This document shows, one piece after another, positions 10,755 through 23,134 of a stretch of 64,000 bases of DNA. The stretch is from NCBI GenBank assembly GCA_012295275.1, contig CM022675.1, positions 14,723,463 to 14,787,462 of the forward strand. The letters are read 5' to 3'. Each line of letters starts with the position of its first letter. The stretch's first letter is position 1. The stretch comes from Chrysomallon squamiferum (Eukaryota > Mollusca > Gastropoda > Neomphalida > Peltospiridae). A model generated the notes under the pieces. It made no database searches, was not told the DNA's origin, and saw only the letters and a list, made by a program, of their open reading frames with translations. The position numbers and the translations under genes were made by a program.

Positions 10755-12240
10755 CATGTTTAGAGACACCGGGCCTTGGCAGAGTTAAACTGTTCAGAGA
10801 TTGGTAGACAAGCAAGTTGAGCCATATATGGATGGTCACTCTTCATGAATTTTATATTGATTCTACATTTAAGGGATGCATAGTAATGGGGATGATTGAC
10901 AAACTGCCATTTGATGGGATGGACGTTTTGCTAGGTAATAATTTAACAGAAAAGTGCTTCTATAAGGATTGTCAAAATCGAGAAGTGGTAAATAAACCTG
11001 ATAGTTCATCAGCTCATAATGAGATTTACCCAGCATGTGACACTAAGTGTGCAATGTCTAGAAAAAAATGAGCCTTTAGGGAGAAGGTATCAATCTGGCT
11101 GATATTCAGTTAGCAAGATTGTTCGATGACAGTAACTTGCCAAGTCTTCGTGACAAAATTGAGGTGGAGTAAGACATCCCTGTGTATCAGAAAGACAACC
11201 CCACATTAAAAATGGTTTGGTCCAAAGTAGTGGACAGGCAAGAAACAAATTCTAAGAAGAAAGGATTGTATAGTCACAAAGGTTTCTAATCCAAAAATGG
11301 ATATGTTATGCCAGAAGAGGATGAATCTATTGATGGGTATTTAATGGTAGTAACTGAGAAGTACTGTCAACAGTTATTAGAGTTAGGACATAGTGGAATG
11401 TTTGCAGGGCATCTCCAGTGCACAACACCACATGCTGTTTAGCTTTGGATTTTTAATGGCCCAGTATGTACAAGGATGTTTCTGAGAACTGTGTGACATG
11501 TCATGTTTGTCAAATTGTCAGCAAGCCAAATCAGCAAATTCCACTAGCCCTCAAGTCGATTCCTATAGTGCAACCCTTCCAAAAACTAGTCAGGGTATCA
11601 GAACTTATTGACCATAATGTGTGTGGTGAGTAGATTTCCCGAAGCGATTCCACTGCACAAGTACCTATGATAGCGATGTCTCATTAAATACAATGACAGG
11701 TTTACCTCAAAAGGTTCAGTCAGACCAAGGGTCTAATTTTAAATTCCCTTATCACAACGGGCTACTGTTACACCTGATGTAATGCAGTTTCACTTCAAAT
11801 TGCACCTGCAGCATTTCAACGTTTGATGAACTCGCTGTTGGGACAATTAGAAAATATTCATGTTTACCTGGATGACATTATGATAGTTACACCTTCCAAG
11901 ACCACATAACAGATCTTAGTTTTTACTCGACTGCAGAATGCCCAGCTAACAGTCAATCTGGTGAGCAAAAATAATATATCTAGGCCACACTATTGGTCAT
12001 GGACAAGTGGCACCACTCTCCACAAAGTAACCAGAATTGCAAGCTATCCAGTGCCAGTCAACCATAAAGAGATTAGACGATTCATGGTAATGGTTGGCTA
12101 TTATCATCGATTTTGTCTTAATTTTGCAACAGTCGCTGAAACAATTACAGCCATGATGAAGAAAAATTAACTGTTTAATTGCACAGATGACCATATATGG
12201 TTTTGAAAAGCAAGGCAAGGGATGCTTTACATAAAGCAAT
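10755..12240 (+). pseudogene. Gmr1-like Ty3/gypsy pol remnant: protease, integrase, then reverse transcriptase
   Basis: The order of pol domains is unusual. The protease active-site DTG is at 10765-10773 (FRDTGPWQS) and its second half at 10817-11071 (FDGMDVLLGNNLTEK, then KPD). Integrase follows: a linker (LADIQLARLFDDSNLPSLRD), a zinc-binding start with HSGMFAGHL near 11390, and core pieces SRFPEAIPLHK (about 11630) and KVQSDQGSNF (about 11715). Reverse transcriptase comes after: AFQRLMNSLL, then YLDD at 11865-11876, and the RNase H junction (EIRRFMVMVGYYHRFCLNFATV) to about 12165. The middle, between DQGSNF and the RT palm, is deleted. The YLDD is intact but stops and frameshifts kill the element. 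Protease-integrase-RT order is that of Gmr1-type gypsy elements, not of standard Ty3. Confidence 0.85.
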
Positions 12241-12349
12241 GTTTAAAACTATACCAAATAGTGGGTTTTTTAAGTATGGAAGTCATACCCATCACTGATG
12301 TGGTAGATAACTGATTACAGCCATTATTGTCATCCACCATCCTTATTTA

Positions 12350-13309
12350 AAATTGAAACTGCTTGTGAAACAATTCTAAAAACAATGGAACTTTCAGATG
12401 ATGAAGATAGTGAAACTAAAACAAAAGAACAATCAATGTGTACTTTGTGGCAGTGTACAACAACAAAAAAAAGAAGATTACTGCTTCAAATGCAGTAACA
12501 AAGAGGAGAAATACTAAAGATCCATTTAATATTAAAGACTTCTCCAGTACCCACATGGTACTAGTACAAAGGCAGTGGAATTTGGTTTGACAAAAGAAAA
12601 TGATGCAGCCAGATGGTATAAGCTACACTTGGAAAAGACCTATCCTCGTGTTGTTGTGTCTATAGTAAGCTTTAAAGTGTGTGAAGATTTCCTTTTGTTA
12701 GGCACTTTGGCTGATAGAAAGTCAGTTTTCAAGAGGTCAAGTACTAGTTGAAGTAAAAATCCACATTTAGCTTGGGATATACCAACTATTATGGAAGCAA
12801 CAAAAACCTTACCATGTTTGGTTACTCATGAAAATAATTTAAATAACATATATAACTAAACAGAGGGTAAATAGCTAATGCACATTAATAGTACTTATAA
12901 TTGTACATTGGTAGTTTTAAACTTGTTAAATACTACATATCAGCTTCAACACTCAATTATAGGGGTTTGGAAATTTGTCAAAAAAACTACAAATTTTGAA
13001 TATGTCATCTGCCAAATTGTGCAGAGTTAAAGGTAGAGTCTCATCAAGTATATGGAATGTTTGGATTCTTTGAATGGCTGTTTCTGCAACTGGAACAGTT
13101 AATAACTGAACAATGATCATGGCCTCCCATTACTACATGACTGCTTTCGCCCAAACCCAATTTGCAAGTGGGGCTATTTTGGCAAGATCAAGCACAATGC
13201 ACTGGGAAAGAAGTCTATTAACAACTCTGCAGCCAGAAAACACTCCAGAGTCACATCAGTAAAAGTAAAATGCAGAAAGATGCAAATGCCAATGGGAGGT
13301 ATAATATTA
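12350..13309 (+). pseudogene. YqaJ-family recombinase/exonuclease remnant, 5' part
   Basis: From about 12540 the frame reads GTSTKAVEFGLTKENDAARWY, then YPRVVVS, FLLLGTLADRKS, and (after a shift) GQVLVEVK followed by NPHLAWDIPT. This is the layout of YqaJ-like alkaline exonucleases: a Y/F-G-x-x-x-E-x-x-A-x-x-x-Y helix, a G-x-x-P/A-D strand and an E-V-K strand carrying the metal-binding acidic residues. The downstream part, 13130-13305, reads KWGYFGKIKHNALGKKS and KHSRVTSVKVKC, as seen in YqaJ-domain proteins of invertebrate transposons. Stops are frequent. The reading is split by the mariner at 13310 and resumes at 14607. Confidence 0.6.
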
Positions 13310-14606
13310 CAGGGTGGTCCAAAAGTAGATCTACAGTTATTAAACTATCGTTTATATGCTTGAAGTTACTTGCTAAGTACAATTAACATAAAATCTTCCT
13401 TGGATCTAACTTGGATTTACACTTTTTCCTTGCTGCTTGCAATTTATTTCAATTTTGTAAAGCTAACTTTTCATTTTATGATTTGTTTTATTTCAGGGGT
13501 AATGGCAAATAATTTAAATCAAGAGCAAAGAAAGTGGCTATTAAAGCAGTATTGGAAGTCTGAAAATGCTGAGAAGGTACATACAGCATGGCAAGAAGCT
13601 TTTCACACTAGACAATTTATAGCATAAGGAATAAATTTGATAAAACTGGTTCAGTGAGTAATGCATCTAAATCTGAACGTCTTGAGACTTCTGTGATTGT
13701 AGAAAATGAGATGTTAGAGATGCTATGACATTTGTGAACAGTCCAAAGAAATCCACACAACATGCTTCTGCAGAACTATCCATACCAAGAACATTATTGC
13801 AACGCTTAATGCATAAACTGAAATTAAAATCTTACCGACCATGACTAGTACATGGTGTTTTGGAGGATGACACAGATTGTCAGCTGCAGTTCTGCGAAAT
13901 GATGTGTAACCAATTTGCTGGAGAAAAACCAAACTCTTTGGATAAGATTATCTGGTCGGATGAGGCTTGCTTCAGTTTATCTGGTCATGTGAACAGGCAT
14001 AACTGTGTGTACTGGGCTGATGAAACTCCTCATTTGACCATAGAGACTGAACTAAACCAGCCTGGTGTTACAGTTTGGGGTGCATTATCAAGTGAAAGTG
14101 TTGTTGGGCCCGTTTTTTTTAATGGAACTGTAAATGGGGAGAACTACCTGGACATGCTTCGTGAAACAAACCCAACTTTGATGAATTTTTCTTTCTGCAA
14201 GATGGAGCACCACCACATTATGTGTTGAGAGTAAGACTGCCGTAATCAAGCCTTTCCAGTGTTGGTTCAGAAGAAGTGGCAGCATCAAATGGTCACTGTG
14301 TTCACATGACCTGACACCAATGGATTTCTTTTTTGGGGGTGTTGTCAAGAACATTGTCTGCGAGAAGAATCCCAAAACAGTAAATGAATTAAAAGATTAC
14401 ATTCATGACGCATTCACAGAAATCGATGAAGATCGGAATTTGTGCCGCACCATGTGACAAAGCATCCTGGAAAGGTTTGAAGAGTGTTGAAGGACATTTT
14501 GAGCACCTGAGAGATTAAACAGTTTCTGTTTAATGCTTGAAACATGTTTATATTTTAAAATAAATTGCCTACGTAATAACTGTAAACCAACTTTTGGGCC
14601 ACCCTG
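13310..14606 (+). mobile_element. full-length mariner-type transposon, inactivated
   Basis: A 1297-bp element bounded by inverted repeats of about 32 bp. The left end starts CAGGGTGGTCCAAAAGT; the right end, read on the other strand, starts CAGGGTGGCCCAAAAGT, and both continue to TACAGTTATT. It is flanked by TA on both sides, the target duplication of Tc1/mariner elements. The interior encodes one transposase on the plus strand. Both ends are complete, so the copy is full length. It lies inside the YqaJ-like remnant, whose reading continues on the far side, and so is younger than it. Confidence 0.93.
13502..14518 (+). pseudogene. mariner transposase, broken
   Basis: Starts MANNLNQEQRKWLLKQYW, an N-terminal helix-turn-helix as in many invertebrate mariner proteins. 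Stops begin after about 40 codons. The catalytic half, 13860-14228, is open and shows WSDEACFSLSG (first Asp at 13959-13961), HVNRHNCVYWAD and PGVTVWGALSS. The second catalytic Asp is in QDGAPPHY (Asp at 14201-14203), which needs a frameshift. The third is in HDLTPMDFF, near 14308, about 35 residues on, which fits a DD34D-type triad. The C terminus runs to about 14518. Stops and frameshifts prevent a full product. The usual length for the family is about 340 residues. Confidence 0.88.
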
Positions 14607-14800
14607 TATATAAAGTTCTCAAAAAGAAGGATGCAGAACGATCAAAACAACTTCGATTTCAGGCAACACCAGAAGAGAAGAAGCAAAAAATAAATAAAAT
14701 TCCAGACATAGATCTCAGGCCTGTCGATAATGTTTTTGTTTACATGTTAACACTTTACACACATTTACTTGATAATAGCACCAAATCTTATTAAAAATAT
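14607..14800 (+). pseudogene. YqaJ-like remnant, 3' part after the mariner
   Basis: Directly after the mariner right end the frame reads KKKDAERSKQLRFQATPEEK, a lysine-rich C-terminal tail of the kind seen in YqaJ-domain proteins of invertebrates. It continues the reading that stops at 13309, which supports insertion of the mariner into a pre-existing gene copy. Confidence 0.45.
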
Positions 14801-15059
14801 TTATTATTCCATTATAGCTATTTTGTGTACTTTGCCAGACAATTCACTTTTTTCATATACAAAGTAAGTTGTATTTCTGATCTTTTACAGAAATTAGCAA
14901 TAGTACATGCAAAACACAGCATGTTCTTAAATACTAATAGAATAACATTGTTTTGTTTGTTTTCACCATTATGATAAATCCACTTATAATTACCTATGTA
15001 AATTTCCAAGTGATTTGATTTTTTTTCTGAAAATATATTTGTGTCTTAATGTTTATTTT

Positions 15060-15660
15060 TAAGGGAGAGAAAGAAGGTTGCAATGCCCACAGACCCCAGC
15101 AGGTCATCATCAAATCCTGTAATCAGAGATGAAAAGAAAACACCTGAACACAGAGAATGCAGCAGAAAGGAGCAAGCCAGACAACATGCCAAAATGACAA
15201 ACCTCAAGAAATGGCGTCAAATTGGTACTACTATAAGAAAATAGAGGAGAAAATAGTCAAACAAATGTTTTAACAAAGAAGTTACAGCAGAAAACTGAAC
15301 AAGATGTTAGGAGTCCACAGATGACATTTTGTTACTGCTGAAGCTTGATGTGCAGTTGTTTACAGAATGACAAAAACCATAAAGATTAATAACTTTCTTG
15401 GTAGTTAATGTGAAGCAGTATGCTCAACATTCCAACAATTTCTTAAAGAAATGGAATTCATGGCAATTCAATACACCTCCCCAACAACCCACCCCAAAAG
15501 CAGTATGTTCAAACAAACAAAAGATCTCTACACTTGCAACAGCACTAAACATCATGAAAAACAAGAAGAATAAAGCAACTTTAACGTGTAAAATAATTTT
15601 AAATTATGCAGCAAGTAAGATTTCTGGTAAATACAGCAGTGCCACAGCTATCTACTGACA
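15060..15660 (+). pseudogene. possible unidentified coding remnant
   Basis: A basic, charged run (RDEKKTPEHRECSRKEQARQ) at about 15130-15190 and an open frame of 86 codons at 15398-15658 suggest decayed coding sequence. Stops separate them. I do not recognise the family. Confidence 0.25.
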
Positions 15661-18496
15661 AAAAAAAAAAAAATCTTTGATCAGAGTTTAAAAGACATAT
15701 ACACTGCATACATTCAAGAAAACCCTACACACAAAACAAGCTTTTGCTCCTTCTGCAGACACAGACCAACAATCATTATCATACACAAAAACCCTCTTCA
15801 TCCAATGTGCAAGTGAATTATACCATAATCCTGTCAAAAAATTAAAGTTATCAACATCTTGTTAATAAAATTGATATAGAAGGTGGATTGAAAAAAAAAA
15901 AAATGATTGAAATAACACTGTCCTACATCAGAAAAAATTTCAAGATTGAAATGCATTGACAGAGTGGCCAAAATGTGGAGTACTTATATAAATTGCAAAA
16001 ACTTCTGGATCAACACAAGACAGCAGCAGAAACCATGCCATTATCTGTCACAATTTGAATATTTGCATAATTGTTCAAACTGTCATTTCTTGTAGTTGCT
16101 TGGGTAATAATAATAATGTCTTTTTCATGTATGTATTTGTATATATTTATTTTTAGTATGTTTTCATTATGTTTTCAGTACAATTCCACTTATTGGGAAA
16201 CACTCATTTTTGTTTGGCCATTCATGCAAATTTATCAGAATGAAACAAATTATTAGTACTGTGTCATGTTAGTACTATGCCTAGTTCTGTGTCTTTGAAT
16301 TGTAACAAACTATAAATATGAAAAATGTATAATAATGTTCAGCTGAAGCTTGAGATGATGACAAGAATATTTTAATATATTGTATTACCAAATGTTTTAT
16401 GAATTTCTTTGGGTCTTTTAACTTAACATGAAAAAAAACTGTATTTGTGCAATGTAAAAATTTGTTTTTTTAAATGCTTTTCAAGGTTATACTTAATATA
16501 AAACCAAAAAATTAAAAGGACTGACTGGATATTATTGATGACATGACATTTTCCTTCTAAATTAACAATAAAAGAATATTTATTAAATAATTATTTTTTT
16601 CAGACATTTAAAGCAGTCTGTCTGAATAAATTAATGCATGTTTAGCAACATGCTCCAGTTATTATAACATTTTGTTCGATTTATTTTCATGTTATCAGTT
16701 ACATCTCATAATTCCTTTAACATCAACAAAGTATCCTTTAGTTCTTAAATTTATATATAAAAATAAAAGTAACACTTTTCATTAATATTAACATTTTCAA
16801 TTAAAAATTATTTTCAAAATAATGCCTTTGTGTCACACATCAAGGCTCACCTTTTGAAAATGGGTCATATATATACATACATACATATATGTGATGATGT
16901 AATCACAACAAAAACCCAGAAAGAAAGAATTAAGATTATGTCTAGAAAATGCTTTGAAGATCTGAACTTCTGAAGACTGATCAGTTTCCCAAATTATTTT
17001 GAACCCTAGATAGAAGACATTAGCCTAATTTTCTCCAAATTTTTCATATTCTAGAATATATGTACTTTAATACAAGGAAGGCAACATACATTGTAATAAA
17101 TACTTACCAGTTTGCTTTACCAAGGCAACACAGTTTTGAAGCATGTGTAATTTCAACAGATGGGCCATTGTTAAATCTGAATGCTTGCAGCTGGAAATTC
17201 ATCAAAACATTGGTCAGTAGTTTCCTGCTTTTAAAGATTCCCAAGATTTTTGTACCAGGCAGCTACAATTAAGTCATTAAACAATCAAATACAAATAATA
17301 AAGAAAAACCAACCAACTAGCAAATAAAGAAACAAGAAAGTACAGAAATTAATTAATTAATTCACAGAAAAATAACTAAACAAAGAAAGCAATAAATAAA
17401 TAAATTTCTTGAAAGTTGTACCGAAAATGTCAGTAGAAATTTGTACTAAAATTTCATGGTGAAAATCTGCACTGAAAACACATTAGTGGTAATTTACACT
17501 GAATACTGATACTGGAAACATATTCAAACAGTTTAGTGAAAATTCAGCTGACCCAGAGTACTAAGATTACCTGTTATAATCAACACTGACTCCACATTTT
17601 TTTCTTTGAGTGTTTGTTGCCACACACAATTCCAAATAAGTAGCTTCGGAACCTTCTAATAAATTTAACACAAAATTGATAAATACAATGGCTTTTGTTG
17701 TGAAGTATATATAATACACACACACACAATCTCATACAAAAATAATGCATGCATACATGTCATTGAGTGTGTCAAAATTAAAAGGATCCATTGATTGATG
17801 GATTATTTGCTATGAAGGGGAAATGGTTCCAACCAAAAATATCATGTACAGAAAAAACACTGATACAATACAATAATTCTGTGTCTAGTAAACAGACTTT
17901 ACTGTTAAAAGAAGATTTGGGGAAAATTATCTGATTTCATTCCATTAAGTAATCTAATGTAAACAGTGACTTGATTTGATTTGAATAGTCTCATGTAGTA
18001 ATACATTTCATACTACTGACCTTTTTCCTCATTTTCTTTTATTTTTATTATATTTTTTTAAATTTTAATATATATTTATTTTAGCTCTTTAGCAGTACAT
18101 ATAAAATAAGTGAAAAATAGTAAATTATTACCTGCTGTTTTCAACTTTTCAATGTTGAGATTCATGCCATGTTTCTTCAACATCTAATATTTGTCTGTAA
18201 CATGAAGATCATACCACTGCAGTTTACCAGCATTCTTTGTAGTCACACTGAAGCCGAATGAAAATGTTTTTTATGAAGATTAGCTCCAGAGGTTTGTGGT
18301 CATTAAAAAAGTTATTGTTTTCAACTGTATGTAACAATGAAACTTGCCAGAGACAAATAACTGAGATCACCTCATTAAAAAGATACTAATTAATATAAAA
18401 AATACAATTTCAAAGAGAACAGCAACAAAGGAGACATTTTATAACCTGTGTTACAGACCGGAGCTATTATCATCAATATACACTTGTTGGAACAGA
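15661..18496. other. AT-rich spacer
   Basis: Long AT-rich stretch with poly-A runs, a short (AC)n near 17715 and scattered TA/ATA repeats. I see no exon, RNA gene or transposon end that I can support. Confidence 0.45.
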
Positions 18497-20260
18497 ATGT
18501 CACAGACTAAGCAAGAAATAACATTCAGACTCAATTATTTCTACTCTGGACTGCATATTCTTGTAAATTATGCAGAAATCTCTGATACTGTTAGTCAAAC
18601 TGTCATCCAAAGTTATGAAACTAACACAAATGAATCTCATGCAGAGAATTGTCATTTCAGTACAAAGGAAGAGTGGACAGTAAATGAATGTTTGCCAAGG
18701 CAAGGGCATGAAAAAAAGAAAATGGACGATTGTTGATTTGAAAACATTTCTTCTTGACAAATATTGTAATAACAAATTCTCATTTTCAGCATCCAGAGAC
18801 AGCAGATTTAACATTTTGTTTTAAAATTCTGAAATAATCTATTTTTTGAGAAAGTAAATAAGCAAACCAAGTCCAAAAGGCAGTGTCATATGACATGAAT
18901 GAAACAGACTATTGCCATCATAACAGCTTTAAGAATGTGTTCAAAAGTAATGACAGCACCATTCTGGAGAGCACCAAACACCAAGAATTGTTCACTAGTG
19001 ACTGCCACAGGTACACCAGTTTCTTGAAACTGAAGTGACTGCTTGGATATACTATGTGGAGAGCAATCAGCTTTTCCAGACATCATGAAAATAGATGACA
19101 TATATAAATAGCATAAGTATTCCTTGTCTCATTTTTTTATTTTTTTTTTTTTTTGAAAATAAAGTTGATTTAATCAACTGGTTTTTAAATGTATCTGTAA
19201 AAAAATATATTTAATATAACCATGCAGATATATCAATCAGGTAAAAAAGGAGCTCTGTTTGTGAAATACCCCCATGTGTTTTTGTAAATACCTGTTATAT
19301 GTGCTGTATTTTTTGTTTTTATTCCTTGTATTTATATTTAGTAAATTATGTTTTGTAAACTGCACCACTGCCAATAACATTAAAGAAAAAAATAAATAAA
19401 TAAAGAATTAAAATGAACAGCTTATGCAGTGAAATGTGCCATATTACCATTTTTTTGATAATGGCACTTATTGCTTGTTAAAGCAGCAAGTGATCACCTG
19501 CCAGGCAGTGTTTTGCAGATGTTGACATCACAAAATTAGCCTTGGAAATGGTGTCAGTGCCCAGACAGTGTGTCTGCACTTTTTGATGCATTGACACATT
19601 TTTTGACATAATGCATAAACACTGTAATGTTTTCCCTTCAATAGAGAATGGCTAAACTCTCTTCCATCTGAGATATGTATCTGGACATGTTAAGTAAAAA
19701 AAGGGAAGTACTGCATGCCAAATGTAAAACATCAGACTCCAGAAAAGTGTAATGAATTGTTAAAATTAAAATGAAGAGATACAGAAAAGGAAAGGACCAG
19801 TTGAAACCCATGGAAAATATAACATATTATTATGGATTATGGCAGTATCCTGAAATTATTGATCAGGGTCTAAATGATATCCCATCCTTCACAGTAAAGA
19901 AGGATGCACTTAAAGCACAGTTAAAAAAAAATCTACTGGGCCCAAAGATATTTCATATTTCAGAAGTAGGTGAACAATATAGCATTCAGAATTAGTTGAC
20001 AATATTAAGAATTTAATTAGATGTTCATTAAATAGTCCATCAGGTGACAGTGTCAGTGCTCCACTTGTTGGAAAAAAAGTTGTACACTTCCAAATGAATC
20101 AGAGTCCAGATGCCATACATTTTTCAGGTACTATCTGCTACACCTGGAAAAGCACACCACATAAAAAATGATCCAGCAGTTTATGTTTACTGATTAGCTG
20201 AAGGTAGCAAATATGAAACTGCATGCTTTGAAAATTACTGTTCACCACTATTTGTTGACA
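18497..20260 (+). pseudogene. remnant of an uncharacterised repeat-associated protein family
   Basis: Scattered pieces, in order, match a long protein found in many copies in invertebrate genomes, which to my knowledge has no established function. They are LNYFYSGLHILVNYAEIS (about 18525-18578), TAPFWRAPN (about 18955), SDHLPGS (about 19490), and a C-terminal coiled-coil-like region at 19771-19995 with the signature YYGLWQYPEIIDQGL followed by KKDALKAQLK. After it, LVGKKVVHF and NDPAVYVY (about 20065-20195) correspond to a small Tudor-like tail. Stops and frameshifts abound. The high copy number of the family suggests it travels with a mobile element. Identification rests on recall of family patterns, not on a search. 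Confidence 0.5.
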
Positions 20261-21249
20261 TGTATTCAAAAATCTGACAATCCATTGCATCGTAATTTTG
20301 AGAAATACGAGAAACACTCCTACTCATCTACGTAACTTATGTAGTATTTATACGTTTCCTTGAATTTTGAAACACAAATTGGGATATTTGTTTTTTGACA
20401 ACAAAATTTTAATGTGATACTAATATTCTGTTTTGCATAGGTCTGTTCGTTCTATTCCACAATTTTTTGGTCATAAATTGAAAACCAATGGCACAATAAT
20501 TGATATACATGTATTTAAATATTTTAATTCTATGCATTAACGTATTAATATTAATCCGTTACATCTTTGTCATTAAAAAGTTTATTTGTTGCTGCCCTTT
20601 TTTTTTCAATACGCTATATAAACATGATTATATATTATTTATTATTAATGCATGCATAAAACAAGCTTCTGAATTATACTTAGTCTTTTTCTTTTCTTTC
20701 CAGTAAAAATAATCAGACTTACTTTTATTTCTGACATACCATAATGATGATGATATCTAATTATCGGCAATCGGCCGTCTAATACAAAGTGACTTTTTTC
20801 ATCTTTTGAATTCTTGATATAACTATGATGCATCCTAGTCCATCCATGGATAATCAAAATTGATAAATGTCATGGTTTTTTTTTATATGCCTGAGCGTTT
20901 TTCGCTTTCTGACATGCTATGGAGTATGTCTTCGAACACAATCACTATCATATTCGCGCGTTGAAGATGACCTTGACACAGAGCTGCTTCCGCTTTCTTG
21001 TTGTTTCTACCATGTGAGAGATTGTCCATATATCTTCAACAAACTAGGGTTATTTCTCCTTGACATTTATTTAGATGATTTCGTCCCCATACCAATGTAT
21101 TTGACCGAAAGATAGTGTTCCTGAAATAATATCTATCGTATAAACAAGTAACGATAGGTGAGATTATTTTAAAGAATCTATGACGGAAAAAGAATCTCTA
21201 TAATTTATTTCAAACCGTTTGGAAAAAAAAAAAAAAAAAAAAAAAATTA

Positions 21250-21280
<31 letters not shown>

Positions 21281-22029
21281 TTATATAATTCATTTTTTTT
21301 CTACTCCTGCATAAAACTTGTAATTTCTAAATAAAATAAAACTGGACATGATTCAGAAACATAACATTTCATTCAAAGACCCTAACTTCTGATGATTAAT
21401 ATTACAGTTAATGGAGTTATTTTATTTTAGCATTTATTTATTTTGTTAAAGATATCAGCAATAATATGTTTATTTAGTTATGTTCTAGTTGCTTTTTGTT
21501 TATTACGAGAACAACAAAATGGAATTCTGCAGTCACCATTTTATAATCTACTATTTTTAACTTATATTAACCTTCCCTCAAACAATGCAGGAGATAGCAT
21601 GAAATGTTTCAAGCCAGAATCCAAATACATGCACACAGGTCATAACACTGGCTTGAAAAACAACGGAAAGCTGGCTCAAGCCTCATCATTTCCAGCTGAA
21701 TGATTTGAACTACTGTTCACTGATTAATTCTTTGAGGATACTTTCACCTATGAGAAGGTTCATATAACAGATCATTTTCTGCCGAGAATATTTGTCATAA
21801 TGTTTAATATTCAATAGAAATTAAATTGATATTCTCTAGCGATATGATGAAACAAATTAATTCTGTTTATAATATATACGTAACACTAGTAGACTAATAT
21901 TAAGAAAAAATATTTAAAATTTCAAAATTAAATTTAAAAACTTATCTTATAATTGTTTTAAAAAATGTTTGAATTTTATTAGAAATAGTTTTATACAAAA
22001 TAAACAGCAAAAACAGCTGAAGTCAAATA
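20261..22029. other. AT-rich spacer with poly-A tracts
   Basis: Contains two long A tracts (21223-21246 and 21257-21281) and AT-rich sequence. A short G+C-richer island at 20880-21110 could hold an exon, but neither strand gives a convincing one. Confidence 0.4.
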
Positions 22030-22837
22030 CCGTATATACTTGTGTATAAGTCGAATTTTGGGGAGACTATATTAAGGTAATATTTTGGGGGTCGACTTAT
22101 ACATAGGTAATGCTTTTGTAGCTGTTGCTGAAGAGTCGCCATTTTGACTATTTTTTGCTACGGGAGGCATCTAAAATAATCGTGGTCTTTCAGCTTTTCA
22201 AAAATATAATTTTATCGTATAAAAAGTTTTGAAAAATTTAATAACAAAACCAAATATGAATGTAAAACATGATATTCTTCCGTTTAATGACATAAAAATA
22301 CATTTTAAAGCGAGAAAACCGTCAGTACGGCGTTATACCTTACGGCGTCTTGCAATGATCTAGGAATGCAGACTTCTCTGCCAAATTGCACTAAATATCG
22401 GTCCTAATTTCATAAACAAAACTCACTTGTTTAATTGTAAAGAATTTGGTGAAATAATATTGCAATCGTCATTAATATTCACTACCGACAAATTTTGTAA
22501 ATCATAGAACGGCTAAATATAACGGTAATTTGGTCTCCATGTTAGACCTATTACATTAAAGAGATACTATTTATGATACATTTAGGCTATAGCTCATGTA
22601 ATACATGCATTTACGTTATTATGGTATGTTCGTGCAAGTTACAGCACGTGCAAGTTATGTTACAGTAGGCGTACAATGTAGGCCTTCGTGGCACTGTCAT
22701 ACTGGTCTAAAAATAGTGACAGTGCCTGGAATCTACAGTTGACTTATACACAAGTAATACCTAAAATGACGCAATTTTTAGTCTTAAAATACACATCAAC
22801 TTATACATAAGGTCGCCTTGTACACAAGTATATACGG
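22030..22837 (+). mobile_element. 808-bp TA-flanked MITE, copy 1
   Basis: Ends are inverted repeats starting CCGTATATACTTGTGTA on each strand, and the element is flanked by TA. Internally, further short inverted copies of the ATAAGTCGA motif lie near both ends. It has no coding potential. The whole element is repeated at 32154-32972 with few differences. Copying with a TA target is seen in the Tc1/mariner/pogo group, which is a plausible source but is not proven, as no transposase is present. Confidence 0.9.
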
Positions 22838-23134
22838 TACTTGTATTGATTCAGGTTAAGTTGTATGTGAAAACAGTTATTTGTTTTAATATTGTCTTTG
22901 TGTGCCAAAAATTCTTAAAACACCCGAGAATAACTATTGTTCATCTTTAAAAAAAGAAAAAAAAGAACCATTTTTAATATTTTTACACTCATGCCATAAT
23001 CTATATTTAATAAATATCATTAACTTTGCCAACAGCATCTTTCCATTGAAAACCATATTGGACATTTGCTGTATTTTCTCCACATTGTTATCTGAAACGT
23101 GAATCTTTGAAAATTAATGTACCATTTCATTTAT
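22838..23134. other. spacer
   Basis: AT-rich; nothing recognised. Confidence 0.4.

Noticed and set aside
22030-22837. Coding capacity in the TA-flanked MITE
   Set aside because: Stops in all frames; frames shared with copy 2 are short.
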